Below, in pieces: positions 41,635 to 50,586 of a DNA stretch of 64,000 nt; the stretch's first letter is position 1, and every line of letters begins with the position of its first letter. The DNA is taken from NCBI GenBank assembly GCA_023410055.1, contig JAEYQK010000123.1:8464-72463 (forward strand), written 5' to 3'. The DNA comes from Acidobacteriota bacterium (GTDB lineage: Bacteria; Acidobacteriota; Terriglobia; Terriglobales; Acidobacteriaceae). The notes under the pieces are model-generated. The model saw only the letters and a program-made list of their open reading frames with translations. It did no database searches and was not told where the DNA came from. A program made the translations under genes and the position numbers.

Positions 41635-41655
41635 GGACGGGGCACAGCCCCGTCC
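41635..41655. repeat. Dispersed palindrome, GACGGGGC...GCCCCGTC family
   Basis: GGACGGGGCACAGCCCCGTCC between yidD and yidC. Same family as 1527, 27321 and 59189. Confidence 0.7.
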
Positions 41656-41770
41656 CCATACGAACTTTCGGTCAACGCGACAAGCAGAGCCCCAAACGGC
41701 TATGCTCTATATGTAAATATCTAACGCTTCGGCCAGGCTAACCGCTGAGTGCCGAACGCTGAGAGCTAAA

Positions 41771-43594
41771 TTGAGCGAGTTTCAAAATCCTAATCAAGAA
41801 CCCGGCATGGAGCGGCGGCTGCTCCTTGTCTTCGCACTCACATTTCTTATCCTGATCATTGCCCAGCCGCTGATCACGAAGTACGTCGGCAAGCCGGAGC
41901 AGAACCAACCGCAACAGCAGCAGGCTCAGCAGCCACAACAGCAACAACCGGCTTCAGCTGCGGCGGCTCCCACGGCGACAGTGCAGGGAGCGGGAAAGAC
42001 TGCGGCTGCTCCTGCCGTGGCCAATAAGGTTGCTGCCGGCGAGCAGGAGACGGTTGTTGATACGCCTGTGTTTCGGATCACCTTTACGAACAAGGGCGGC
42101 TTGGCAAAGTCGTGGGTGCTGAAGAAATACACCAACGACAAGGGACAGCCGCTCGATTTGGTGAACCAGCAGGCTTCGCAGGCATTCGGGTATCCGCTGT
42201 CATTGTTTACGTATGACGAGGGTGTACGGAACAAGGTGAACTCGGCGCTTTACGTTGTGACGGAGGTGCCTGGAGCTGACAAGCGGGTCGTAACGTTCGA
42301 GTATGCAGACGGCGATGTGAGCGTCCGGAAGAGCTTCACGTTCGAACAGAAGCCGGCCGGCGCTGCCGATTACGTCGTCAAGGCAGACATCTCGGTAACG
42401 CGCAACGGTCAAACCATTGCGGCGTTTCCGGCATGGCCAGCCGGCTTCGGCGATGAAGGCGACAGCGTTGCCTACGCCGCAGCCCGTATCGATTACCTGC
42501 CGACGAGCACCGAGAAGGTGCAGCGCCTCTCACCGGACCGCAAGGGCGAGAAGGTCGGGAATTTCCGCACGATCAGCGAGCCATTCTACTGGGCGGGAGC
42601 GCTCGACCAGTATTTCGCGGCCGTTTTTTTGCCGGACAATCCGCAGCAGTCCGCGTTTGTGCAGTATCGGAACAGCATCGACATACCGAGAGACCCGGCG
42701 AAGCCCGATCCGAAAGAAATGACGAAGGTGGAAGTGCTGGGTGCAGCGGCGGGCAATGTGTCCGGGCCGACCAGCATTCGCATCTTCATCGGGCCGAAAT
42801 CGCTGGACGTGCTTAACGCGATCCGCGCAACGCCCGTCGCAGGGCAAACGGGGGCGCCTGATCTCGGCAGCCTGATCGACTTTGGTTTTTTCAGCATCAT
42901 CTCAAAGCCGCTCTTCCTCTGGCTTAAGTGGACACAAGCCCACTGGACGCCGAACTGGGGTTGGTCGATCGTCGTACTGACGGTGATCATCAACCTGGCA
43001 CTCATGCCATTGCGTATCTCGGGCATGAAGTCCGCGCTGAAGATGCAGAAGCTTCAGCCCAAGATCAAGTCGATTCAGGACAAGTACAAGAACATCCCGA
43101 TGCGCGATCCGCGGCAGCAGGAGAAGCAAGCCGAGATCAGCGCTCTGATGAAAGAGCACGGTGCGAATCCGGTAGGCGGCTGCTTGCCGATGATTCTGCA
43201 ACTGCCGTTCTTGTGGGCGTTCTACCAGATGCTCGGCGTGACGACGGAGCTCCGGCACGCGCACTGGCTATGGATCAAGGATCTTTCAGCGCCTGACCCG
43301 TACCTCGTTCTACCAATCCTGATCGTCGTCTCGACCTTCTTCATGCAGAAGATGACGCCCAATGCAGGCATGGACCCGGCACAGCAGAAGATGATGAATA
43401 TCTTCATGCCGGTGATGCTGGGCTGGATCAGTTGGAAACTTGCGGCCGGCTTGGGCCTCTACTGGATCATCGGCACCCTGATCGCCGTGATTCAGCAGTT
43501 CGTAATGAACCGCACCAGCATGGGACAGGAAATGCGCGCCGAAGCCGAAAAGCGTGCGAGGAAACAGGCCCAAAAGGGCGTAGTGAAGAGATAA
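41771..43594 (+). CDS. yidC: Membrane protein insertase YidC
   Basis: 607-residue inner-membrane insertase/chaperone that works with or without SecYEG. TM1 is LLLVFALTFLILIIAQPLI; a glutamine/alanine-rich stretch (~44-80) precedes the periplasmic beta-supersandwich; the conserved C-terminal core has five helices with MKSALKMQKLQPKIKSIQDK (the cytoplasmic hairpin), GGCLPMILQLPFLWAFYQML and LYWIIGTLIAVIQQFVMNR. The TTG start gives SEFQNPNQEPGMERRLLL; the ATG twelve codons later is the alternative. Ends with a basic tail (EKRARKQAQKGVVKR). Conserved position after rnpA and yidD. Confidence 0.95.
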   Translation: MSEFQNPNQEPGMERRLLLVFALTFLILIIAQPLITKYVGKPEQNQPQQQQAQQPQQQQPASAAAAPTATVQGAGKTAAAPAVANKVAAGEQETVVDTPVFRITFTNKGGLAKSWVLKKYTNDKGQPLDLVNQQASQAFGYPLSLFTYDEGVRNKVNSALYVVTEVPGADKRVVTFEYADGDVSVRKSFTFEQKPAGAADYVVKADISVTRNGQTIAAFPAWPAGFGDEGDSVAYAAARIDYLPTSTEKVQRLSPDRKGEKVGNFRTISEPFYWAGALDQYFAAVFLPDNPQQSAFVQYRNSIDIPRDPAKPDPKEMTKVEVLGAAAGNVSGPTSIRIFIGPKSLDVLNAIRATPVAGQTGAPDLGSLIDFGFFSIISKPLFLWLKWTQAHWTPNWGWSIVVLTVIINLALMPLRISGMKSALKMQKLQPKIKSIQDKYKNIPMRDPRQQEKQAEISALMKEHGANPVGGCLPMILQLPFLWAFYQMLGVTTELRHAHWLWIKDLSAPDPYLVLPILIVVSTFFMQKMTPNAGMDPAQQKMMNIFMPVMLGWISWKLAAGLGLYWIIGTLIAVIQQFVMNRTSMGQEMRAEAEKRARKQAQKGVVKR

Positions 43595-43599
43595 GAATC

Positions 43600-43815
43600 A
43601 GTGGACTGTGGTTAGTGGCCAGTGGCGAGTATCTAGGATGCTGGCTTCTGAACTAGCCACTGGCCACTCGTCACTGAGAATCAGAGATAAGAATCAGTGG
43701 GCTGTGGTTAGTGGCCAGTGCGTTCCCACGTCTGCCAAAAGGCGGCAGATGTGGGGCACCACACCTTTGGCTAAACATGGTTCGACTAGCCACTGACCAC
43801 TCGTCACTGATGTCG
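43600..43815. repeat. Spacer of TAGTGGCCAGTGGCGAGT-type words plus a palindrome
   Basis: The yidC-jag gap has repeated TGGTTAGTGGCCAGTGGCGAG, CTAGCCACTGGCCACTCGTC and CACTGACCACTCGTCACTGA words that are complementary to each other. Between them lies a reversed GGTGCCCC-type palindrome (43725-43760: CCCACGTCTGCC ... GGCAGATGTGGGGCACC). Confidence 0.7.
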
Positions 43816-43863
43816 ATGTTGTAAGCTGTATCTTCTAACGTTGAACCACTGAGTGCTTAGAAC

Positions 43864-44424
43864 ATGCCTCTTACAGACAAGATAGCTGCCGCAAAGAAGA
43901 TCGACGCACTGTTGAAGACAATCCTTGCAAATGGCGGATTTCGCCTGCGTTACAAGATCATGGTGGACCCGCCTGCGCGCGAGGAACGCGACTGGGAGCG
44001 TCCGGTGATTTTCGTCGACCTCTCCGGGCCGGACAGCGAGTTGGTTCTCGAACACGGTGCGGAACTGCTGCGGTCTTTCGAAGTGATCGCACAGGAGATG
44101 CTCAAGCTCGCGCCCAACGAGCATGAGACTGTTGTCTTCGACTGCATGGGCCATCGCGAGGCGCGTGTCCAGGAACTGAAGATCGCCGCCGGAGTAGCAG
44201 CCGAGCGCGTTCGGAAAACTGGTGCACCGTACGAATTCGCGCCCATGACTTCGCGCGAGCGCCGCATCGTTCACCTCGCCTTGCGTGATGAACCCGATCT
44301 CACAACCGCCAGCCAGGGCTTCGGCAGCCGTCGTTACGTAATCGTCACGCCGAAGGACTACAAGCCCGCTGCAAGCAGGCCATCTGGCTCGGGCGCTATC
44401 ACCTTCAAGCACAACAGAAGATAG
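43864..44424 (+). CDS. jag: Jag/SpoIIIJ-associated R3H-domain protein
   Basis: 186-residue cytoplasmic RNA-binding protein. Residues ~110-165 are an R3H domain (AERVRKTGAPYEFAPMTSRE, RRIVHLAL, TASQGFGSRRYVIV). The preceding region (~15-90) has the length of a KH domain but a diverged GxxG motif, and the N-terminal Jag_N domain is absent. Jag acts with YidC and in RNA regulation of cell envelope synthesis in other bacteria. Position after yidC is the conserved one; mnmE, which often follows, is not present. Confidence 0.85.
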   Translation: MPLTDKIAAAKKIDALLKTILANGGFRLRYKIMVDPPAREERDWERPVIFVDLSGPDSELVLEHGAELLRSFEVIAQEMLKLAPNEHETVVFDCMGHREARVQELKIAAGVAAERVRKTGAPYEFAPMTSRERRIVHLALRDEPDLTTASQGFGSRRYVIVTPKDYKPAASRPSGSGAITFKHNRR

Positions 44425-44454
44425 ATCTAGCCGTTAAGGCGAAGAATAACGACG

Positions 44455-45297
44455 ATGCAGGTTCGCGTTCCAGAAGTCGCGCTGAATGATGGCACCGCAA
44501 TACCGGCCATCGGATTGGGTACCTATCGGTTGAACGGCACGGCTGGCGTCGAAAGCATGGTCGCCGCCATTGAAGCCGGATACCGGCTTCTCGATTCGGC
44601 TTTCAACTACGAGAACGAAGGTGCCGTCGGAGAAGCCATTCGGCGGGCAGGAGTTCCGCGGGAACAGTTGCGCGTCACGTCGAAGTTGCCGGGGCGGCAT
44701 CACCGCTACAACGAAGCGATCGTCACCATCGAAGAATCGCTCTATCGCGCTCAACTCGACTATTACGACCTGTACCTCATCCACTGGCCGCTGCCCCGAC
44801 TGGGTCTCTACGTCGAGGCATGGCAAGCCCTGATCGAGGCCAAGAAGCGCGGACTGTTGCGCTCCATCGGCGTCTCGAATTTTCTGCCCGAGCATCTGGA
44901 CACCATCGTCCACGAGACCGGCGTTACACCCAGCGTTAATCAGATCGAACTGCATCCGTATTTCCCGCAACTTGATCAGCTCCGGTTGCACAAGGAACGC
45001 GGAATCGTGGTCGAGTCATGGAGTCCGCTCGGCAGGGCGAATGCGCTTTTACAGGATGCAGTGATTGCTGACATTGCAAAGCGCCTCGGCAAGAGCATCG
45101 TCCAGGTGATCCTGCGATGGCACGTTCAGCTCGGGGCGGTGCCTCTGCCGAAAGCCGCCGGAAGAGAGCGGCAGGCAGCCAATCTCTCAATCTTCGACTT
45201 CGAGCTTGGCGCTGAAGACATGAACGCGATCACGGCGCTTGGTCGTCCCGACGGACGGACATTTGACCAGGACCCGGCAAGGTACGAAGAGTTCTAG
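44455..45297 (+). CDS. Aldo/keto reductase
   Basis: 280-residue NADPH-dependent oxidoreductase with a TIM barrel. The catalytic tetrad is visible: Asp in LLDSAFNYENE followed by Tyr, the Lys of VTSKLPGRHH and the His of LYLIHWPLP. GVSNFLPEHL and NQIELHPYF complete the signature, and the C-terminal PLPKAAGRERQAANLSIFDF matches the cofactor-binding region. It resembles 2,5-diketo-gluconate/glyoxal reductases, but the physiological substrate is unknown. It is 30 bp after jag and may be co-transcribed. Confidence 0.92.
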   Translation: MQVRVPEVALNDGTAIPAIGLGTYRLNGTAGVESMVAAIEAGYRLLDSAFNYENEGAVGEAIRRAGVPREQLRVTSKLPGRHHRYNEAIVTIEESLYRAQLDYYDLYLIHWPLPRLGLYVEAWQALIEAKKRGLLRSIGVSNFLPEHLDTIVHETGVTPSVNQIELHPYFPQLDQLRLHKERGIVVESWSPLGRANALLQDAVIADIAKRLGKSIVQVILRWHVQLGAVPLPKAAGRERQAANLSIFDFELGAEDMNAITALGRPDGRTFDQDPARYEEF

Positions 45298-45299
45298 GC

Positions 45300-46007
45300 T
45301 TACCAACCTGCCTGTCCCATGCGCCTGAGGATTATTGCGCTGTAGCCATTCATCCGCTCGGGACGCCGCTTTAAAGGCGCGGGAAGTATGGCGGCCAGAC
45401 GCGCCGACTGCTCGCGTCCGATAGAGCGCGGCGAGGTCTTGTAATGGTAGCGGCACGCCGCGTCAGCGCCATAAACGCCAGGTCCCCACTCGACCAGGTT
45501 GAGATAAAGCTCCAGAATGCGCTGTTTACCCAGTACGAGTTCGGCGACCGGCACCAGCGTGGCTTCCGCGCCTTTGCGCGCAAACGAGCCGTGCGTTCCG
45601 AAGAACAGATTCTTCACCAGCTGCTGAGTGAGCGTGGAACCTCCGCGTGTCCGTCCGCCTTCCATATCTTGTTCGGCAGCAAGTTGGATCGCCTTCCAGT
45701 CGAAACCATGATGCTGGTAAAAACGCCCGTCTTCGGCAGAGATGACGGCGTGCTGAAAATTGGGCGAAATCTGATTCAGAGGAATGAAGTTGTACCGTTT
45801 TTGATATGGCTTGTCACTGAACCACGATTGCACACGGCGCTGGGTCTGCAGAGCCGTTGTCGGCGGATTGATCCACCGCATAGCCACAAGAGAAAGTGCA
45901 GCGGGCAACCAAAGAAGTAAAGCAACGACAAAGAGCCATCGAAATAGACTCCTAATGAGACCCTTGCGTGACCGGGGCTTGGGACGCGCTACTGCTTTTG
46001 TGCTCAC
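45300..46007 (-). CDS. mtgA: Monofunctional biosynthetic peptidoglycan transglycosylase
   Basis: Polymerises lipid II into glycan strands at the periplasmic face of the inner membrane. 235 residues, GTG start. One N-terminal membrane anchor (WLFVVALLLWLPAALSLVAM) precedes a GT51 domain with the catalytic glutamate motif ISAEDGRFYQHHGFDW, GGSTLTQQLVKNLFF and RKGAEATLVPVAEL ... KQRILELYLNLVEWGPGVYG. No transpeptidase domain follows, matching the monofunctional family. Convergent with the aldo/keto reductase, ends 2 bp apart. Confidence 0.95.
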   Translation of the reverse strand: MSTKAVARPKPRSRKGLIRSLFRWLFVVALLLWLPAALSLVAMRWINPPTTALQTQRRVQSWFSDKPYQKRYNFIPLNQISPNFQHAVISAEDGRFYQHHGFDWKAIQLAAEQDMEGGRTRGGSTLTQQLVKNLFFGTHGSFARKGAEATLVPVAELVLGKQRILELYLNLVEWGPGVYGADAACRYHYKTSPRSIGREQSARLAAILPAPLKRRPERMNGYSAIILRRMGQAGW

Positions 46008-46067
46008 ATTTCAGGATAGCAGCCTGATGCAAGCTCGCTGTTGGCACCGAGGTCTAGGTCCGCCCGA

Positions 46068-46090
46068 GCCGGACTGGAGTCCGGCGCTAC
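46068..46090. repeat. Dispersed palindrome, GCCGGACT...AGTCCGGC family
   Basis: GAGCCGGACTGGAGTCCGGC then GCTAC; copies at 5530 and 62900. It lies just beyond the esterase 3 terminator, as the 5530 copy does for esterase 1. Confidence 0.7.
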
Positions 46091-46116
46091 GTTCTTCGTT
46101 ATGTTCGCCCACCAAC

Positions 46117-46152
46117 AAAAATCCCCACTCAAACCGCAGCTTGAGTGGGGTT
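46117..46152. terminator. Bidirectional terminator-like hairpin after esterase 3
   Basis: CCCCACTCAA ... TTGAGTGGGG with a short loop, 14 bp from the esterase 3 stop; on the minus strand it is followed by ATTTTTG. Close relative of the hairpin at 5488-5523. Confidence 0.7.
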
Positions 46153-46165
46153 AGCACTTGGAGGG

Positions 46166-47404
46166 TTACTTCTGAAACAACAGTGGAGCAAACTGATACA
46201 GGCTGCGGCGCCAGCTCTGCCACTCGTGCGCCGTTCCCGGAGACTCGTAATAGACGCTGTTGACGCCGGCTTGCTTTAACGCATCGGCAGCGGTTTTGGC
46301 TAAAGCTCCGTTTTCGCGGCCGCCGAAGCTGAAGAACGCGAGCTTCACCTGCTTTTTGAAAGCATCCATGTCCTTGACGTCGTCAGGGGTGATCATGCCG
46401 CCGCTGAAGATGCCAATGTGCGAGAACTTGTCGAGATTGGCGAGCGTAATCTGCCGTGTCTGCATGCCGCCCATCGAAAGGCCAGCCATTGCGCGATGCG
46501 GCTGATCGGCGATCGTGCGGAAGTTGGCGTCGATGTAAGGAATCAAATCACCGATAAGATAGTTCTCGAACGCGCTGAAGTTGAAGCGCGGGAAACCGCC
46601 GGGAGCAGGAGCACGTCCCGGAGCGCCGGGCGCTGCCGCTGGAGGCGGACCAGCGGGCCTCGGGATGCCGCCACCGTTGGCCATCACGATGATGAAGGGC
46701 TTCGCCTTGCCCGCTGCGAGCAGGTTATCCATGATCCGGCCAGTGTGACCTTGGCTGCCCCAACCGGTTTCGTCTTCACCGGCGCCGTGCTGCAGATACA
46801 GGACTGGATAGCGCTTCGACGGATCCTTGTCATAGTCCGGAGGCGTGTAGACGAAGCAACGGACGAACGCATTCGAGCTCTTGGAGAAGAAGCGAACTTC
46901 GCGCAGCTGACCGTGCGGAACGTTCTTCAGCGCGTAGAAGTCTTCATCCTGGGCAGGAACTTCGACCGCGCTGCCCCAGCGGCCCGCTCCATAGAAGAAG
47001 AGACTGTTGGGATCCGGAACCTGCGCGCCATCGACGACGATCTGGTAGTAGTGGAACCCTTCGTCCTGCGGGGTCGAGGTGCCTACCCATGCGCCGTCCT
47101 CGCCTTTGGTCAGCGGAAACTTGACGGCATCGATATCCAGCGCAACGCTGTGCGCATCCGGAGCCACTACGCGCGCGCGTACTCGCCGTTCAGAGTTGAC
47201 CGCAGGATACTCCTTGCCCTGCTGATTGATCGTTGACGGCTTGAAATCTTCGGCGGCCGGTTTCTTGGCGGCCTCGATTGCCGCCTCCGAGCGGGCCTTG
47301 GCTCGGGCTTCTCGCTCCGCTGGCGACATTTGCGGCGGCATCTGCGCGATTGCCGAAAGACCCAGGCAAGGCACAAGAACCAGACTCAGAATTGCACTCT
47401 TCAT
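46166..47404 (-). CDS. Secreted esterase, CE1/esterase-D-like with N-terminal E-set domain (paralogue 3)
   Basis: 412 residues from the ATG at 47404 (signal peptide MKSAILSLVLVPCLGLSAIA; an in-frame start 48 bp upstream would spoil it). Architecture and motifs equal those of the 4039 esterase: E-set at ~70-150, nucleophile Ser310 in GLSMGGMQT, catalytic His in GTAHEWQSWRR. By eye about 24 of 190 residues differ over 51-240, so the two arose by recent duplication. The Pro/Ala/Gly loop (~246-270) has diverged most. Its 3' flank also resembles that of esterase 1. Confidence 0.85.
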   Translation of the reverse strand: MKSAILSLVLVPCLGLSAIAQMPPQMSPAEREARAKARSEAAIEAAKKPAAEDFKPSTINQQGKEYPAVNSERRVRARVVAPDAHSVALDIDAVKFPLTKGEDGAWVGTSTPQDEGFHYYQIVVDGAQVPDPNSLFFYGAGRWGSAVEVPAQDEDFYALKNVPHGQLREVRFFSKSSNAFVRCFVYTPPDYDKDPSKRYPVLYLQHGAGEDETGWGSQGHTGRIMDNLLAAGKAKPFIIVMANGGGIPRPAGPPPAAAPGAPGRAPAPGGFPRFNFSAFENYLIGDLIPYIDANFRTIADQPHRAMAGLSMGGMQTRQITLANLDKFSHIGIFSGGMITPDDVKDMDAFKKQVKLAFFSFGGRENGALAKTAADALKQAGVNSVYYESPGTAHEWQSWRRSLYQFAPLLFQK

Positions 47405-47580
47405 AACCCTCTTGTCCTGAATAGAAATGGCAAAGCGATTGAATCTTCTCACGAGCAGCAGGGAAAACGATTGTTAAGAAGTGTAAACATTTGTAGCGGT
47501 GGTGGGGAGGCTGGGTGACAACTGTCTTCGGTAAAGGCGCCGACACTTCCGCCGCCGCCCGCTGAAGTTCGCGATTGCTG

Positions 47581-48486
47581 CTATATGATGAGTCCCGTGC
47601 TCTCGGCCTGTTCGTGCGCGTGGTAGCTTGAACGCACAAGCGGTCCGCTTTCCACGTGCTTGAAGCCGAGCTTCATCGCTTCTTCCTTCATGAACCGGAA
47701 CTCCTCGGGCGTGTAGTAGCGCGCGATGGGCAGCTGGTTCTTTGACGGGCGCAAGTACTGGCCGATTGTGAGGATGTCGACTTTCTCGGCGGCGAGGTCA
47801 CGCAGTACTTCGAGGATCTCACCCATGTCCTCGCCCAGACCGACCATGATGCCGGTCTTGCTTGCCGTCTCTGGCGAGAAGCGCTTTACGTTGCCAAGCA
47901 ATCGCAGTGTGCGTTCGTAGCGTGCACCTGAGCGCGCCACACGATACAGCCGCGGAACCGTCTCGGTATTGTGATCAAGAATGTCCGGCTTGGCATCGAG
48001 AACGATCTTCAGACACTCATCGATTCCCTGGAAATCCGGGATCAGCACTTCGACCTGGCAGTCGGGCTTCGCATTGCGGATTTCGCGAATCGTATCGGCA
48101 AAGATGCGCGCGCCGCCGAAGTTGTCGTCATCACGATTGACGCTGGTCACGACTGCGAACTTCAATCCAAGTCGCGTGACTGCTTCTGCAACCCGCCTGG
48201 GCTCGTCGAAATCGATCGGCAGCGGCTTGCCTTTGGGAACTGAGCAGAATCCGCAACGGCGCGTACACAGATCTCCCAGCAACATGAATGTCGCCGTCTT
48301 GTGGTTCCAGCACTCGCCGATGTTCGGGCAATTCGCCGACTCGCAGACCGTATGCAGTTCCAGTCCGCGCGCCAGCTTTTTCAGGTCGTGGTAGTTCTCG
48401 CCCATCGGCGGACGAGCCTTGAGCCATGACGGTTTCGGTACGTGCTTCGCCGGCGAGAGTTCGATATTTACGAGATCAGTAGGCAT
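47581..48486 (-). CDS. lipA: Lipoyl synthase
   Basis: Radical-SAM enzyme that inserts two sulfurs into octanoyl chains on lipoyl domains. 301 residues. The auxiliary cluster motif CESANCPNIGECW lies near residue 48; the radical-SAM motif CTRRCGFC follows near 74; the C-terminal GPLVRSSYHA carries the conserved serine. SVNRDDDNFGGARIFADTI is typical of the family. All cluster cysteines are present. No lipB is in the window. Confidence 0.96.
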   Translation of the reverse strand: MPTDLVNIELSPAKHVPKPSWLKARPPMGENYHDLKKLARGLELHTVCESANCPNIGECWNHKTATFMLLGDLCTRRCGFCSVPKGKPLPIDFDEPRRVAEAVTRLGLKFAVVTSVNRDDDNFGGARIFADTIREIRNAKPDCQVEVLIPDFQGIDECLKIVLDAKPDILDHNTETVPRLYRVARSGARYERTLRLLGNVKRFSPETASKTGIMVGLGEDMGEILEVLRDLAAEKVDILTIGQYLRPSKNQLPIARYYTPEEFRFMKEEAMKLGFKHVESGPLVRSSYHAHEQAESTGLII

Positions 48487-48696
48487 CGCAACTTACTATC
48501 TTACGATGCGAGCGTGCATCGTGCCGACTCACAAACAGAGTTGCTGCGAAAGCAACCTCCGATTGTGAAACCTTCCCCCGGATAGGGCATCTAACTAGTA
48601 TCTGGAATTTGATACACCGTTTTGAGCAGGCTCCGCAAACCAGCGACACCCTCCAGAGCGTTCGATCACCAGAAATTAGAAACAAACAGGTAACAA

Positions 48697-48897
48697 ATGG
48701 AACAAGGAACAGTTAAGTGGTTTAACGACGCGAAGGGTTTTGGCTTCATCACGAGACAGAACGGAACCGACGTTTTCGTTCATTTCTCGGCGATTCAGTC
48801 CGGTGGCTTCCGCAGCTTGCAGGAAGGTCAGGCCGTGCAGTTTGATGTTGTGCAGGGACAAAAAGGCTTGCAGGCCGAAAACGTTCAGGTTCTGTAA
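48697..48897 (+). CDS. Cold-shock domain protein
   Basis: 66-residue single-stranded nucleic-acid binding protein. MEQGTVKWFNDAKGFGFITR holds RNP1 (KGFGFI) and VFVHFSAI is RNP2. Such proteins melt RNA structure at low temperature or in general. The 210-bp upstream gap could hold a long leader as in cold-shock genes, though no cold-box was identified. A strong hairpin follows. Confidence 0.95.
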   Translation: MEQGTVKWFNDAKGFGFITRQNGTDVFVHFSAIQSGGFRSLQEGQAVQFDVVQGQKGLQAENVQVL

Positions 48898-48962
48898 AGC
48901 ATCTGATAGAAGAGTGGTGTAATACACCGCGATTTTAGGCGCTTTTGGCGCCAGCATAGACG

Positions 48963-48990
48963 AGCCCGGGGAGAACCTGCCCCGGGCTTT
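48963..48990 (+). terminator. Terminator after cold-shock gene
   Basis: AGCCCGGGG and CCCCGGGCT pair over 9 bp with an 8-nt loop, followed by TTTCG. Confidence 0.7.
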
Positions 48991-49170
48991 CGTGCATGTG
49001 GTCGTCCCACGATAGAGTGAGACTTTCCGGCCGCGCAGCTGACGTCTGATTACCCCCTTGACGCTCGCCCGGTCACCCTACTCAGCACTGGCACAAACGC
49101 GACTCGACCGTGTAGGATTCCCGCAGTTGATTACGAATCGCCTATGCCATCGCTGGAGCAGCTAAGAATG

Positions 49171-50463
49171 TCCGATCAACAGAGTGTCTATACGCACCAT
49201 TCGTCGCGTGTCCGAGTACTGGGCATCATTCTTGCCGGGGGCAAGGGGACCCGTCTATATCCGCTGACCCGCGAGCGCGCTAAACCGGCGGTCCCATTTG
49301 GCGGCAAGTACCGCATCATCGATTTCGTCCTTAGCAACTTCATCAACTCCGGAATCGAGTCCATCTACGTGCTGACGCAGTTCCGCAGCCAGTCGCTACT
49401 TCAGCATCTCAGCGACGGCTGGCAGTTCAGCGGAATTCTGAAGACCAGCTTCATCATCCCCGTGCCGGCGCAGATGCGCTCCGAGGACGAGACCTGGTAC
49501 CGCGGCACAGCCGATGCCATCCAGCAGAACATTAATCTTATCCAGCAATCGGACCCTGACGTGGTAGCGATTTTCGGGGCCGATCACATCTACCGTATGA
49601 ACGTCGCCAGCATGATCGACTATCACTTGGCGAAGAACGCCGACGTAACGGTAGCCGCGATCCCGACACCCAGAAAGCACGCCGCCGAATTCGGCGTTAT
49701 CGAGGCCGACGAACAGGGACGCATTCTCGCCTTCCACGAGAAGAACCCTAACGCTCCCCACATGCCCGGCGACGTAAACCAGGTTTACGCCTCCATGGGC
49801 AATTACGTTTTCTCTAAACGTGTCCTGGTTGACCTGCTCGAAGCCGACGCGAAAAATCCGTCGAGTCACCACGACTTCGGCAAGGACATCCTGCCGAAGC
49901 TCGCCGGCAAGGCTCCGATTTACGCATACAATTTCCAGACCAATGCCATTCCTGGCGAACCCGAGGGCTCGCTTCCGTACTGGCGCGATGTCGGCAGCAT
50001 CGACGCCTATTACGAAGCGAACATGGACCTGCGCGCCATCGATCCGGAGCTCAACCTGTACAACCGCGATTGGCCACTGCGCACCGCCAGCTATCCCGAT
50101 CCTCCGGCGAAGTTCGCCTTTGACGAAGCGAACCGTCGCGGCAACGCTGTCAACAGCATCGTCTCGGGTGGCGTCATTCTCTCCGGCGGCCTGGCACGCA
50201 ACTCAATTATTGGACGTGGTGTTCGCGTACATAGCGGTGCAGTGATCGAGGAGTCCGTTATTATGGACAACTGCGACATCGGACGCAACGCGAAGATTCG
50301 GCGCGCCATTTTGGACAAGAATGTCCGTGTCCCCGAAGGCACCCAGATCGGCTACGACCTAAAGGCTGATCGCGCCCGCGGCTATCACGTAACGGACTCC
50401 GGCATCGTCGTCGTCGCCGGCGAACGCAGCAAGATACCGGTGGCAGCGTTGTTTGTGGGGTAA
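49171..50463 (+). CDS. glgC: Glucose-1-phosphate adenylyltransferase
   Basis: Makes ADP-glucose for glycogen synthesis in the cytoplasm. 430 residues from the ATG at 49171, which has GGAG 9 nt upstream; an in-frame ATG at 49144 would add nine residues. The nucleotide-binding signature GIILAGGKGTRLYPLTRERA, then KPAVPFGGKYRIIDFVLSN, DHIYRMN and the sugar-binding region (EGSLPYWRDVGSIDAYYEAN) are intact, and the C-terminal beta-helix (GGVILSGGLARNSIIGRGVR) is complete. Other glycogen genes are not in the window. Confidence 0.95.
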   Translation, partial: SDQQSVYTHHSSRVRVLGIILAGGKGTRLYPLTRERAKPAVPFGGKYRIIDFVLSNFINSGIESIYVLTQFRSQSLLQHLSDGWQFSGILKTSFIIPVPAQMRSEDETWYRGTADAIQQNINLIQQSDPDVVAIFGADHIYRMNVASMIDYHLAKNADVTVAAIPTPRKHAAEFGVIEADEQGRILAFHEKNPNAPHMPGDVNQVYASMGNYVFSKRVLVDLLEADAKNPSSHHDFGKDILPKLAGKAPIYAYNFQTNAIPGEPEGSLPYWRDVGSIDAYYEANMDLRAIDPELNLYNRDWPLRTASYPDPPAKFAFDEANRRGNAVNSIVSGGVILSGGLARNSIIGRGVRVHSGAVIEESVIMDNCDIGRNAKIRRAILDKNVRVPEGTQIGYDLKADRARGYHVTDSGIVVVAGERSKIPVAALFVG

Positions 50464-50488
50464 GTTGGGAGCGAGAACTATTATTGTG

Positions 50489-50520
50489 GCCCGTTCAAGC
50501 CCGGTGTTGGCTTGAGCGGG
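50489..50520. repeat. GCCC-bounded palindrome, CAAGCC stem type
   Basis: CCCGTTCAAGCCCGGTG and TTGGCTTGAGCGGG; close copy of 35571-35603 and reversed 56588-56623. Lies just after glgC and 24 bp before a palindrome of the ATCTGCC type. Confidence 0.7.
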
Positions 50521-50543
50521 TGTGAGTAGGCATTCCCAAGATC

Positions 50544-50580
50544 GGTGCCCCACATCTGTCCCGGTTTCGGCAGATGTGGG
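50544..50580. repeat. GGTGCCCC-bounded palindrome, ATCTGCC stem type
   Basis: GGTGCCCCACATCTGTCCCG then GTTTCGGCAGATGTGGG. Same family as the copies in polA (9508) and at 10786 and 43725. It ends six bases before the stop of the ADOP permease gene. Confidence 0.75.
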
Positions 50581-50586
50581 TGGACG

